Shown one piece after another: positions 1 to 9,666 of a stretch of DNA of 64,000 nucleotides (position 1 is its first letter; the number at the start of each line of letters is the position of its first letter). Origin of the DNA: Humibacillus xanthopallidus (GTDB lineage Bacteria; Actinomycetota; Actinomycetes; Actinomycetales; Dermatophilaceae); assembly GCF_006716675.1 (NCBI RefSeq), contig NZ_VFPM01000001.1, forward strand, positions 1 to 64,000, read 5' to 3'. A program made the translations under genes and the position numbers. Below the pieces are notes generated by a model that made no database searches, was not told the origin of the DNA, and worked only from the letters and a program-made list of their open reading frames with translations.

Positions 1-520
1 TGGCATCCCACCGGGGCTGCCACCCGCCGACGATCGCGGCCTCCTCGGGCCAGGTCGCGATGAGCGCGGTGGCGCTGTCGTAGGCGAGCTGGTGCTGCCG
101 GTCGCTGCGGTCGCCCGGCTTGACGAAGGTCGCCACCGGCACGCCGAGCAGGCGCCCGAGCAGAGCCACCTCCACCGACACGTCAGTCACGAAGACGGCG
201 GGCTCGTGCTGCGCCACCCAGGCGGCGATCATCTGCATGCGATCGTGAAAGCCACTGTGCTGCAAGGGTGCCCAGTGCAGCACACCTCCGGCGGTGTGGT
301 CGTGGCCCTCCGCGGCGTCGTCGCGCGGGAGCTCGACCCACCGTTCTGCGGGCCAGTCGTCAGGCCGGGGCGCCGAGCTGAGGATCGTCACGGCGGCCGC
401 CATGCGCGAGCCCACGACGCGAGCCCGGGCGACGTGCCCGGCCCCGAGATGGTGGGCGTACCAGCCGACGACCGCACGGGGCGCGCCGTCCCGGGCCGCA
501 GCGCCCACCCCGGGCGTCAC
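1..520 (-). CDS. Glycosyltransferase, GT28/UGT-like, partial
   Basis: The reading frame is open from a GTG at 520 to the window edge (173 residues, C-terminus missing). Near residues 18-30 it has WYAHHLGAGHVARAR, a G-x-GH-x-x-R motif like that of MurG and UDP-glycosyltransferase N-terminal domains. Later it has VFVTDVSVEVALLGRLLGVP, typical of the same Rossmann half. It probably transfers a sugar from a nucleotide donor; the acceptor cannot be told. Its GTG overlaps the TGA of the upstream glycosyltransferase gene (GTGA), so the two are translationally coupled and likely make one glycan or glycolipid. Family assignment is by motif only. Confidence 0.6.
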   Translation of the reverse strand, partial: MTPGVGAAARDGAPRAVVGWYAHHLGAGHVARARVVGSRMAAAVTILSSAPRPDDWPAERWVELPRDDAAEGHDHTAGGVLHWAPLQHSGFHDRMQMIAAWVAQHEPAVFVTDVSVEVALLGRLLGVPVATFVKPGDRSDRQHQLAYDSATALIATWPEEAAIVGGWQPRWDA

Positions 521-1689
521 GGGGCGGTGGCCGGCTCGCACAGCGCGCCGGTGGACTCCGCCACACGCTCGCAGGGCGTGGACGGCGCGGTGGCCGCTCG
601 AGCCAGCAGGTCGGCATACAGCTGCTCGTGGCGCTGGCTGATGACGGACTGCTGCTCGGCGCGCGTCTGGGCGTCGGCCTGCCAGTGCGGGCGGTCCCAG
701 AAGGCGAGCTGGACGGCCGAGAAGACCTGGCCCTCGTCGGGGTCCTCCCCCGGCCGCCAGCCGAAGGTCAGCATCGGCTCCTGCTCGACCCAGTAGCCGG
801 TGCGGGGCGCGAGCACCGTCGTGCCGAGGTCGTAGCACGCCTCCACCCAGCCGGAGTGGGTGCCGAAGGCGTAGGGCAGCACGGCGAGGTCGAGCGAGCG
901 CAGGTGCTCCCACAGCTGCTCGTCGGAGCGGCGCTCGTGCACGGAGAGGCGCAGGCGTCCGCGGCCCTGCAGGTCGTAGAGCGTCTGGAGCAGGAAGTGG
1001 TCGTGCCGCGGGTGGCGGGGGTCGAGCACATCTGCGTGCAGGTCGACGACGAGCTCCGCGTGGGGCAGGGTCGAGACGGCCTCGGACACGATGCGGACCA
1101 CCGGCTCGGCCAGGACGTTGGCGCGCAGGCTCTTGAGGTCGATACCGACGACGAACGGGCGCCCGTCGTCGGGCGCACCCGGCCGCGGGGCCCCGACGAG
1201 CTCGAGCGGGGCCACGTGCGGGTGTGCGAGCACCTCTGCCGACCGTCCCCAGCGGCGCTCGATCTCGGTGGCGGCACCGGGCGTGAGCGTGATGACGGCG
1301 TCGGCAGCCGGCACGAGCACGTCGAGCCGCGCTGTGTGGTCGCGCTGGTCGCTGAAGTGCGGGTTGACGAGGTCGTGCACGGTGAGGACGAGCGGGATGC
1401 CCGCCTCACGCAGAGCACACACCCACCGTCTCAGGTCGTCCGGCGAGGCTGCGTCGAAGCCGAAGTGCAGGTGCACGATGTCGAGCTCGTCGGCGTGCTG
1501 GCGCACCCACTCGGCGTCGAGCGCCGTGGGCGGCCACCACTGCCCCGGCGGGGCACCGGGCACGGCGGGGTCGTCGAGGTGCACGACGCGGCTCGTGGCG
1601 GGTGTCGTGGAGCGCAGCCGCTCCGGGTACGGGTGGGCGCTCGGGATGGCGAGCACGCGCAGCGCTGGGGTGAGTCGGACCGATGGCAA
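517..1689 (-). CDS. Glycosyltransferase family 4-like
   Basis: A 390-residue protein with a GT-B layout. The N-terminal half contains DIVHLHFGFD and the segment LVLTVHDLVNPH, the usual donor/acceptor-domain signature of family 1/4 glycosyltransferases. The C-terminal half has LDLAVLPYAFGTHSGWVEACYD, resembling the E-x7-E donor-binding region. The start is TTG at 1689, chosen because AGGAG lies about 8 nt upstream and no better ATG or GTG is placed as well. It overlaps the next gene by four bases (GTGA). The role is probably transfer of an activated sugar during polysaccharide or glycolipid synthesis; the substrate is unknown. Confidence 0.7.
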   Translation of the reverse strand: MPSVRLTPALRVLAIPSAHPYPERLRSTTPATSRVVHLDDPAVPGAPPGQWWPPTALDAEWVRQHADELDIVHLHFGFDAASPDDLRRWVCALREAGIPLVLTVHDLVNPHFSDQRDHTARLDVLVPAADAVITLTPGAATEIERRWGRSAEVLAHPHVAPLELVGAPRPGAPDDGRPFVVGIDLKSLRANVLAEPVVRIVSEAVSTLPHAELVVDLHADVLDPRHPRHDHFLLQTLYDLQGRGRLRLSVHERRSDEQLWEHLRSLDLAVLPYAFGTHSGWVEACYDLGTTVLAPRTGYWVEQEPMLTFGWRPGEDPDEGQVFSAVQLAFWDRPHWQADAQTRAEQQSVISQRHEQLYADLLARAATAPSTPCERVAESTGALCEPATAP

Positions 1690-1761
1690 CCGAGGCTCCT
1701 GGGTGAAGGGGTATGCCCGTCAGTACCCGTTCGCGGCCCGCCCGCAACACGCTCGCCGTGC

Positions 1762-3169
<1,408 letters not shown>

Positions 3170-3508
3170 TCATTCGATGGAGGGGAACTCGCCGGTCCTC
3201 ACCACGTCCAACGCCAACTCGTAGAGCTTGCGGTTCTGGTCCTGACTCGTCCGACGGAGCAGCTCGAACGCTTCCGTCTGCTGCATCTTGTGCTGCGCCA
3301 TCAGGATGCCCACCGCTGCCCCGATGTCACGGCTGTGGTTCAAGGCAAGCTGCAAGTGCTCCGCCTTCGCATCGGCGGCATCCAGCCGTTCTAGCATCTC
3401 CAGGATGAACTTCTCGGTCTCCGTCAGAGCCTCGTCCGCGACGGGTGCCGCAACCGCGGCCTCGGCTGCACGGGCGGGCTCCGGCATGGGGCGAGGGGTG
3501 GTCGACAT
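3170..3508 (-). CDS. ANTAR-domain regulator
   Basis: A 112-residue protein starting with ATG at 3508, preceded by AGGAG at 8 nt. Residues 30-60 (ALTETEKFILEMLERLDAAD...) look like a short coiled coil. The C-terminal half has the ANTAR pattern DIGAAVGILMAQHKMQ followed by AFELLRRTSQDQNRKLYELA, with the conserved alanine and aromatic/leucine spacing of RNA-binding antiterminators. ANTAR proteins usually bind paired hairpins in leaders and prevent termination, normally under control of a receiver or GAF domain. Here no sensor domain is fused, so signal input would have to come from a partner. No two-hairpin target could be identified nearby. Confidence 0.75.
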   Translation of the reverse strand: MSTTPRPMPEPARAAEAAVAAPVADEALTETEKFILEMLERLDAADAKAEHLQLALNHSRDIGAAVGILMAQHKMQQTEAFELLRRTSQDQNRKLYELALDVVRTGEFPSIE

Positions 3509-3622
3509 CGTGCCGCTCCTGCAACGATAGGACTGAACGCCAGCTGTCTGCTCAACGGGCACGGGAAACCCTAGCCGCGGGGCGTGCATGCGGGAAGATG
3601 CGAGCTGCAATGGGTCCTGACC

Positions 3623-3802
3623 TCATCGGGGCAAGAGCCGGAGGTCGCAGTACAGTCCCGGAGGTTCCGCGGGCTGCCCTTCCGCATCTCGATAGCCCAG
3701 CCCGTCGGCGATGTCCTGGTAGGTGCGGCCTTCGATGGCGAACTGGATGGCGCGGACGTGCCGGGCAGCAGCGAGGGCACCGGTTTCGGTGCCGGCGGCT
3801 AA
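3623..3802 (-). pseudogene. Fragment of a small helix-turn-helix protein
   Basis: This frame ends at a TGA at 3623 and contains ARHVRAIQFAIEGRTYQDIA followed by DGLGYRDAEG. That matches the start of the small phage- and plasmid-type helix-turn-helix domains that read '...IAGATYQQIADQLGYSD...'. The usual second half is missing, and no convincing start codon is in frame upstream. I read it as a remnant. It lies in a stretch with other broken genes. Low confidence. Confidence 0.3.
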
Positions 3803-3917
3803 CGGGGGAGAACCGCCGGGACGCTCATGAGCATCATTATCGCCGACCTCACTCGTAAGGGAGAGGAATCGCCAGCGCTGTGTGTCGCCGGAGCCACCCG
3901 GGCTCCCTCAGAATCGT

Positions 3918-3956
3918 GCGAGGCGCCATCGGACCCCTGAGCCGGTGGCGCCTCGC
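3918..3956. terminator. Hairpin, candidate terminator
   Basis: Inverted repeat GCGAGGCGCCA / TGGCGCCTCGC (3918-3928 and 3946-3956), 11 bp, with an inner CGG/CCG pair. It has no T-tract. It lies just past the 3' end of the broken hypothetical gene that ends at 4013. Confidence 0.5.
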
Positions 3957-4012
3957 CTGAAGAGTGCTACACCTCCCCTGTTCGGGTCCTGTCGATTGAC
4001 GGGTCCAGGTGG

Positions 4013-4856
4013 TCAGCGCATCAGGGTGACGGTCACGTTGCGTGGTGTCGCGGTGCCGGATGCCGTCGCGGGCGAGACGACGGTGAGTCCGCCGCCCTCG
4101 CGCCGTCGAGGACCTTGAGGTTGAGGATGACCTCTGCCGACGCGTACCCCCAGATGGCGCCGATCTGGGTGTAGTAGGACGCGTCGACGACCGTTTCGAC
4201 CCGGATCCGGCGGACCGCAGCATCCGCTGCGAACGAGCCGCCCACCGAGGCCAGCTGTTGCTGCGAGCCGACCATCAGGAAGTTGTAGTTGGACAGCCGG
4301 CCGGTATTGCGGTCCGCGGTCGCGCTGCCCGTCGTCGATCCGAGGGTGTAGGGCTTCGGGATCGTGAGCGTCGACACTGACGTCGACACTGACGGCGGCG
4401 GGGGCGGCGGCGGAGGTGGCGGGATCCACCACGATCCGATGTTGATCGAGTACCCGACGAGGCCGGTCCCCAACAGCAGCCGGTCGGCGGCGCGCGTTCC
4501 CGCGACGTCGCGGGCCTTGGGCACATCGTCGCGCCGAGAACCGCCTTCGCCTCAGCCGCGCCCTGCTTCGGGTCGATCCCTGTCTCCGTCATGGCCTTCG
4601 ACAGCTGGGGCGCGAAGGCGGCCCGAGCCTTCTCGAACCGCGTCAGCGCGCCGTCCTGGCCCGCTTCTGCGGCCGCCTCGAAGTCGGCGCGCATCGCCTC
4701 GACGTCCAGCCCGGCCGCGTCGACGCCCTTCCGGGCATCCTTCTCGTACTTCTTGGCGAGCTTCTCGAGAGCCTTCAGCTGGCCGTCGAGCTTCTGGCCG
4801 TGATCGGCGCGGTCCTTCTCCAGATGCTTTTCGTAGCCCTGCTGCAGAGTCGCCAC
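4013..4856 (-). pseudogene. Hypothetical protein broken by two apparent frameshifts
   Basis: Three frames join into one plausible protein. From a GTG at 4856 about 109 residues form a charged, helical region (KALEKLAKKYEKDARKG, MRADFEAAAEAGQDGALTRF). Near 4525 the sense passes to a second frame: VPKARDVAGTRAADRLLLG, a run of ten prolines, then LTIPKPYTLGSTTGSATADR and a beta-rich segment ending EVILNLKVLDG. Near 4098 it passes to a third frame, EGGGLTVVSPATASGTATPR, stopping at 4013. Each junction is consistent with loss of one base. I do not recognise the family. Sequencing error at two GC-rich sites is the main alternative to a true pseudogene. Confidence 0.5.
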
Positions 4857-4860
4857 GTCC

Positions 4861-4896
4861 CCCGCGCCGGGGCGCTCCCCCGCGCCGGGGCGCTCC
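4861..4896. repeat. 18-bp perfect tandem duplication
   Basis: Two adjacent identical 18-base units, CCCGCGCCGGGGCGCTCC, at 4861-4878 and 4879-4896. On the minus strand they would encode Glu-Arg-Pro-Gly-Ala-Gly twice, in frame with and directly upstream of the GTG at 4856. The frame is closed by a TGA near 4918. Probably a replication-slippage product. Confidence 0.7.
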
Positions 4897-4939
4897 TCTG
4901 CGCCAGCCTGCGGGGACAGTCAATGAGGCGCCCCCGACC

Positions 4940-5052
4940 GGGACTGCTGCGTGGATAGTTGACATCTCACCTGCGTCGATGTGTAGGCGACGCAGATGTG
5001 CACCATGCCCTGAGCGTGTCCAGGGAGTCCTTCCATGACGTGATTCCGACAC
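4940..5052 (+). mobile_element. Degenerate left end of an IS3-family element
   Basis: Positions 4940-4964 match the terminal inverted repeat of the intact IS at 12661 in 22 of 25 bases (GGGACTGCTGC, then GGATAG, then TGACA). From about 4995 the sequence GATGTGCACCATGCCC continues in step with the IS transposase start (ATGTTCACCGTGCCC), and TCCTTCCATGACGTGATTCC resembles the following codons. A TGA interrupts the frame after five codons, and similarity ends near 5050. It is a decayed relic of a relative of that IS, not a recent copy. Confidence 0.65.
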
Positions 5053-5075
5053 CATGACGATTGTCGGGCACCAAT

Positions 5076-5749
5076 CCGGTGCAGTGTTACTGGGGGTCTT
5101 TCAGGTCTCGAAGCTACACAACGCGTCCTCCGCTTTGGGGGTGCTCGGCGTGCTCGCGGCGCGCAGGTGGCGCGAGCCTCGTCCACGGCCCATCGGGGGG
5201 AGAGAGAGACTGGGACCGGCCGGGCGTTCTGGGCCGGGCCGTCGAAGTTCGTGGCCTGAGGTGCGGCACCGCTGACGAGATCGACCAACGGCCAGGCTGG
5301 CCAGGAGGAGGGCTCGAAGGCGGAGCTATCTGAAGCGCCTACTTCAGGTGGGCATCTCGGACGCTGCTTTTCGTTGTCTCCGTCAGGGTGGTTCCTTCCC
5401 TCACAGCCCGCTCGCAGCGTTTGCGTGGGCGTCCTCCACGGCGATGGTGTTCTGGTGTGCGAGAACTCCCTTGCATGATTGCGAGCCCTTCATCTCATCC
5501 GACGTCCGAGCCACCATTCATCTGACCCGTCGGTGCCCGCGGCAACCAGGGCCGAAAGGCGCGATCAGCTGGAGCGGTGACGAAGAGGTGGCCGACAGAC
5601 TTCTTGCGGTCCTCGATGGCAATGGGTACGACAGCCGGCGCGCGGCGTGGACGGACCACGGAAGCGCACGTTCAATCCCGATAGGCTCGGACGCAAGGGC
5701 AACTACTGCTCGGTCTTCCTCATTGAGTCAAGGTGTGCGCCCTTGGCCT
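5076..5749. other. Region without a supported gene
   Basis: About 670 bases with lower GC and several frames open on the plus strand. One of them (5348-5773) contains a stretch that could be protein-like, GDEEVADRLLAVLDGNGYD, but it has no ribosome site, no recognisable domain and runs into the opposite-strand gene. Given the IS relic just upstream, decayed mobile or gene DNA is likely. I see no RNA gene. Confidence 0.4.
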
Positions 5750-6313
5750 TCAAGCCCTGGGGATCTGTTGTAGCCGCTCGAGGGCGAACCAGCCGACGGG
5801 GACGCGTAGGTTCGCCACGGCGAGGAAGGCGTGACCGAGGAGCAGATCGTCCGAGCCCGGCGAGACGTGCACGAGGTAGTCGCGCAGCCGCCCCGCGACG
5901 CCTGGCTCGGGCGTCTGAACCGCTCCGTAGTCGAGGAGCAGAGCGTTGAGGTAGCGGTTGTCTGTGGCGGCCGCGTCCACGGGGGTGACGGTGAACCTGG
6001 CCCATTCGCGACGGCCGTCGCGCTGGGCTCGCTCGGTCCAGGGCGTGGTCAGGTCGCTGCCGACGACCGACACGTTGTATCCCTCCGCTCGTCCGTCGCG
6101 GGTGTGGAAGCCCTTGATGAAGCGCCGGATGCCGAGTACGCGCGAGGTGGCGGGCAGGTTCGTGCCGCGCCACTCCCAGCCGGACAGGGCGTCGAAGTCC
6201 GGTGTGCCTCCTCGTCGCATGACCTTGGTGAGCCGCCGGCTGGGTGTGGCGACGAGGGCCAGGTAGCCCGGTGAGGCTGGCGGAAGTGGTTGTGGCTCGG
6301 TGGGGGTCACCAT
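5750..6313 (-). CDS. Conserved hypothetical protein paired with GMC oxidoreductase
   Basis: A 187-residue protein with no signal peptide or membrane segment. It has no motif I recognise; notable segments are FDALSGWEWRGTNLPATSRV, RRFIKGFHTRDGRAEGYNV and RDYLVHVSPGSDDLLLGHAF. It begins with ATG at 6313 and overlaps the last bases of the GMC oxidoreductase gene (which ends at 6307). The two are therefore translationally coupled, and this protein may act on the same substrate or help the oxidase. Function unknown. Confidence 0.7.
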   Translation of the reverse strand: MVTPTEPQPLPPASPGYLALVATPSRRLTKVMRRGGTPDFDALSGWEWRGTNLPATSRVLGIRRFIKGFHTRDGRAEGYNVSVVGSDLTTPWTERAQRDGRREWARFTVTPVDAAATDNRYLNALLLDYGAVQTPEPGVAGRLRDYLVHVSPGSDDLLLGHAFLAVANLRVPVGWFALERLQQIPRA

Positions 6314-8442
6314 GTCTCGATGATCCTTTCAGCGGCGCGGGTGGCCAGAGCCATGACGGTGAGCATCGGATTGACGCCGACCGGTCCGGGGAAGAGGCTC
6401 GCGTCGGCCACCGTCAGCCCACGCGTGTCGTGGACCGCGCCGCGTGGATCACACACAGCCGACAGGGGATCGGATCCCATCCGTGCCGTGCCCATCAGAT
6501 GGACGGTCGACAGGTCGAGGTCGGAGGCCCGGACCCGGCGCGCTGCAGCGCGGCGAAGGTCATCGCCGGTGTGCAGCGGCTGGTGTCCTCGAATCGGAAG
6601 GTGCACCGTGTGGGCGCCCGCCGCCATGAGCGCCTCGCTCACATGGAGAACCGCGCGAGTCACCCGGTCAGCGTCGGCGGGCGTGACGGCATACGTGACG
6701 GCGACGCCGGCGCTTCCGACGGTTCGGACCCGCCCCTTGCCGGTGTCCTCGACGAGCACGCCGGCGGTGACCATGTGGTTGTAGGCGGTCATCGCCTCGC
6801 CGAGGTCGGCCCCGTCCAGCGGGAGCGCGCGAGCGACGAGCGACGGCGGGACGTTGACGGCAGCGAGGACGATCCCCTCGGACTCGAACTCACGCACCTG
6901 CAGGGACTGGTGGGCACCCTTCCACCCCTCGACGACCTCGTCGAAGACGGCCGTCACACCGGCCCCCGGGTGGAGGGCGAGGTTGCGCCCTAGCTGGGCG
7001 GAGGGGGGTCGCACCCCGGAGCGCTGCAGCAAGGCGGGGGTCTGGATCGCACCCGCGCAGACGACGACCTGACGCGCTCTCACCTCGAAGGTCCTGTCCG
7101 GCTCGGCGCCGCCGCTGACGCGCCCGCGAACGCCAACAGCCTGCTTGCCGTTCAGGAGGACACGCTCGACTCGACAGTCGGCCCACACGGTCGCCCCGAA
7201 CGCCAACGCACGGGGCAGGTAGCTGACCAGGGTCGACTGCTTGGCGCCGGTCGGGCACCCCCACGTGCAGACGTTGCACCCGCCGCAGTGCAGATGGTTG
7301 CGCCTGTCCTCGACGACCCGCCAACCCAGCCGCTGCGCGCCGAGACGCAACAGATCCTGGTCGCGTCCGGCCGACCCGGCATCGGGTGGTCCCACTGACA
7401 GAAAACGCTCGACTCTCGCGTAGTAGTCGTCGAGGCCGTCGCTCGCGAGGGCGGGGTCGCCGCAGGCGGCGGCCCACCGGGACAGCACGCTCTCCGAGGG
7501 GCGGAAGGCCATGCCGCCGTTGACGACGGTGCCGCCCCCGACACAGCGCCCCTCGGCGTAACCGACCGCAGCCCGCCCCAGGGTGGCCGTCGCGCCGCCG
7601 TCGCGGTAAAGAGTCCGCAGGGCCCGGGTGGTGGATGTCGTGAACGACTCTGTCGGGTGGTGCGCGCCCTCCTCGAGCACCACCACGGACAGGCCCGCCT
7701 CGGCGAGCTCGGCCGCGACGACGCCACCACCCGCACCGGAGCCCACCACGACGACGTCGCACTCGAGCCAGCTCGGCATCTGCGTGCCGGGTCGGATGAC
7801 ACCACCCCGGTCACCAGCCCGGTCACCAGCCCGGTCACCAGCCCGGTGACCACGGGGTCCGACACGACCGGGCCGGTTGTCGCCGAGGGTGTCGGCGTCG
7901 GTCGTTGACACCGACTCCCGGGAGCGGCTCCGCAATAGGGCTGCTGGGGGCAGCGGCGCGGGTGTGACCAGCAACGTGCGATGCGACGTGATGTCGCCGG
8001 ACCACGACTGCAGCCGTTCGGCGCTCTTGGCGGCAATGTAGGGATTCGGGTTGTAGCCCACCCGTGCGCGGACCTGGGGCTGCTCGAAATAGGCCACCAC
8101 CACCACGTCCCGCAGAAGCTGCAGACCGCGATCGAGCGGCCCCCGACGCGACCAGGCCAGGACATCTCCCGCGATGACCGGGTCGATCGCGCTGAAAGGA
8201 AGCCCCCGGCGCGCCCGTGTGCCGTGCTCGAGAACACCGGCCAGAGTGAGCAACGCTCGTCTCGTCATGGGATGGAGGGCGCCGACGAAGGCATCCGCCT
8301 CGTCGACGGTGGCCTCGATGAGCTCGTCGGTGAGCCCATCGGGAGGACACACCGCGCGAACCAGGGCGGCGATCACCGGGCGGTGTCGCCCCAGCGCCCC
8401 CGTCCGCCCACCACGGCTTGCTTGGAATGGGGTCACGGTCAT
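6307..8442 (-). CDS. GMC-family FAD-dependent oxidoreductase
   Basis: Start set at the ATG at 8442 (711 residues). Residues 20-175 form an N-terminal helical domain. A Gly-Asp-Arg-Ala repeat near residues 200-214 acts as a linker. The Rossmann FAD motif VVVVGSGAGGGVVAAELAEA follows at about 230-250. Then come CVGGGTVVNGGMAFR (the GGGT...N-G segment) and a cysteine cluster CGGCNVCTWGCPTGAKQS, as in long-chain alcohol and sterol oxidases. The C-terminus has HLMGTARMGSDP and GVNPMLTVMALATRAAE, the GMC C-terminal signature. It should oxidise an alcohol with FAD; a long-chain alcohol or sterol is my guess. It overlaps the small downstream gene. Confidence 0.8.
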   Translation of the reverse strand: MTVTPFQASRGGRTGALGRHRPVIAALVRAVCPPDGLTDELIEATVDEADAFVGALHPMTRRALLTLAGVLEHGTRARRGLPFSAIDPVIAGDVLAWSRRGPLDRGLQLLRDVVVVAYFEQPQVRARVGYNPNPYIAAKSAERLQSWSGDITSHRTLLVTPAPLPPAALLRSRSRESVSTTDADTLGDNRPGRVGPRGHRAGDRAGDRAGDRGGVIRPGTQMPSWLECDVVVVGSGAGGGVVAAELAEAGLSVVVLEEGAHHPTESFTTSTTRALRTLYRDGGATATLGRAAVGYAEGRCVGGGTVVNGGMAFRPSESVLSRWAAACGDPALASDGLDDYYARVERFLSVGPPDAGSAGRDQDLLRLGAQRLGWRVVEDRRNHLHCGGCNVCTWGCPTGAKQSTLVSYLPRALAFGATVWADCRVERVLLNGKQAVGVRGRVSGGAEPDRTFEVRARQVVVCAGAIQTPALLQRSGVRPPSAQLGRNLALHPGAGVTAVFDEVVEGWKGAHQSLQVREFESEGIVLAAVNVPPSLVARALPLDGADLGEAMTAYNHMVTAGVLVEDTGKGRVRTVGSAGVAVTYAVTPADADRVTRAVLHVSEALMAAGAHTVHLPIRGHQPLHTGDDLRRAAARRVRASDLDLSTVHLMGTARMGSDPLSAVCDPRGAVHDTRGLTVADASLFPGPVGVNPMLTVMALATRAAERIIETW
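7806..7851. repeat. 12-bp tandem repeat inside the GMC gene
   Basis: Three perfect copies of TCACCAGCCCGG (7811-7846) with partial copies on both sides. The length is a multiple of three, so the copies add GDRA units to the linker between the N-terminal domain and the FAD domain without breaking the frame. The copy number could vary between strains. Confidence 0.8.
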
Positions 8443-8740
8443 CCGGCCCCGACATGTCTGCATGGCTCGAGCGCGACCGACGAGAAACCCAATGGATCGG
8501 GCGCAGCGCTCACACCCCCATGGTCCCCGAGTCACGCCGTCACCGGGCAGAAACGCTCATGGACCTGGCATCGCCCCTCGCCGACACTCCGAACCGACAT
8601 CGAGCCAGCCCAGTCCCCGCCTTGAGACCGCGAGCGCCGACACGACGGCCTCGACGTGCACGTTGCCGGATCGGACGACCCGTCCCGCGCGAGGGGACGG
8701 CCAGGTGTGTCGGTTCCTCGGGCATGGGCGTCGGGGTCGG

Positions 8741-9085
8741 TTACGGCCGGGGCGCAGGGAATGTCGTGGCCGCACTACGCCCAGGCACCGACACCGTCAT
8801 GAAGTCGCTATCCACGTCGCCGAACAGGAGGTGGTCGTCGGCGGGAAGGTCCCACCTGCCGGGAATGGTCCCGCCAGCGACGAAGGCCCCGACAAGCTGA
8901 GGCGTCGTCCCGGAAGCCCGGACCAGGTCGGGGAACGCGATGGGCCGGTCCTGGACGTGGTCGACGGGCCGCACCCACCCCTCGCTGGAGACGTTGCCGT
9001 ACAGACGGTGCGCCTCGAGCACCATCGCGACGGCTACGCACAACCGACGATCAGGCTCGACGTAGTTGCACCAGTCACATACCAC
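8741..9085 (-). CDS. Hypothetical protein
   Basis: An open frame of about 114 residues whose content looks protein-like: DRRLCVAVAMVLEAHRLYGN, PVDHVQDRPIAFPDLVRASG and WDLPADDHLLFGDVDSDF. I recognise no family. The start is uncertain; GTG at 9085 is the most upstream codon that avoids the divergent gene at 9199, and it has no clear ribosome site. The 300 bases between its end and the GMC start (8443-8740) hold no other gene I can support. Confidence 0.4.
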   Translation of the reverse strand: MVCDWCNYVEPDRRLCVAVAMVLEAHRLYGNVSSEGWVRPVDHVQDRPIAFPDLVRASGTTPQLVGAFVAGGTIPGRWDLPADDHLLFGDVDSDFMTVSVPGRSAATTFPAPRP

Positions 9086-9198
9086 CGGCGCTGCGAGCCA
9101 CCGGTGGGAGGCTTGTCGAAGGACGCGCGCAGGAGTCGAGACGCAGGAGCGGAGCCTCCACAGGCCCGGCAGTTGCGCCGCGAAGGGGTGACTGACTG

Positions 9199-9666
9199 AT
9201 GGCACGAGTGCGTGGAAGCATCGACATCGACCGCCCGATCGACGAGGTCTTCGATGTCGTTGCGGACCAGACCAACGAACCCCGGTACAACCCCTCGATG
9301 GTCGCATCGCGCCGAGTGACCGGCGGACCGATCGGGGTCGGGACCCGCTTCGAGGCAACCGTGTTGACTCGGGGCAAGCCGCATGAGGTGGAGATCGAAG
9401 TCACCGCTTTCGAGCGTCCATCCGAGACGGCGTCACGCAGTGTGATCGAGCGCACCACGGTGACCGGCGGACTGAACTTCACACCCACCTCATCCGGGAC
9501 GAGACTCAGCTGGGACTGGGACGTCCAGATCGGCGGAGCCGCCCGAGTCCTCGGCCCGCTCATCGCCATGATCGGCCGCCGTCAGGAGCGCGCGATCTGG
9601 AGCGGCCTCAAGCGATTCATGGAGAGGGATGCGGCCATCCCTTCCCCGCGGGAGAGATCGGCATGA
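9199..9666 (+). CDS. SRPBCC (START-like) protein
   Basis: A 155-residue protein with the start of the polyketide cyclase/dehydrase fold: GSIDIDRPIDEVFDVVADQT, then YNPSM and a beta sheet ending in GTRLSWDWDVQIGG. The last helix is IWSGLKRFMERD. These proteins bind a hydrophobic ligand in a deep pocket, as cyclases, carriers or stress proteins. Its stop overlaps the ATG of the next gene (ATGA), so it is coupled to the membrane protein and lies ahead of an acyltransferase. Involvement in lipid handling is an inference from that context. Confidence 0.75.
   Translation: MARVRGSIDIDRPIDEVFDVVADQTNEPRYNPSMVASRRVTGGPIGVGTRFEATVLTRGKPHEVEIEVTAFERPSETASRSVIERTTVTGGLNFTPTSSGTRLSWDWDVQIGGAARVLGPLIAMIGRRQERAIWSGLKRFMERDAAIPSPRERSA

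Noticed and set aside
5348..5773. 141-codon plus-strand frame
   Set aside because: Protein-like only in part, no ribosome site, no family, and overlaps the opposite gene; reported as a region without a supported gene.
7806..7851. Short tandem repeats as a possible CRISPR or minisatellite array
   Set aside because: Units are 12 bases with no spacers and lie in frame within the GMC gene. No CRISPR array or cas gene is in the window.
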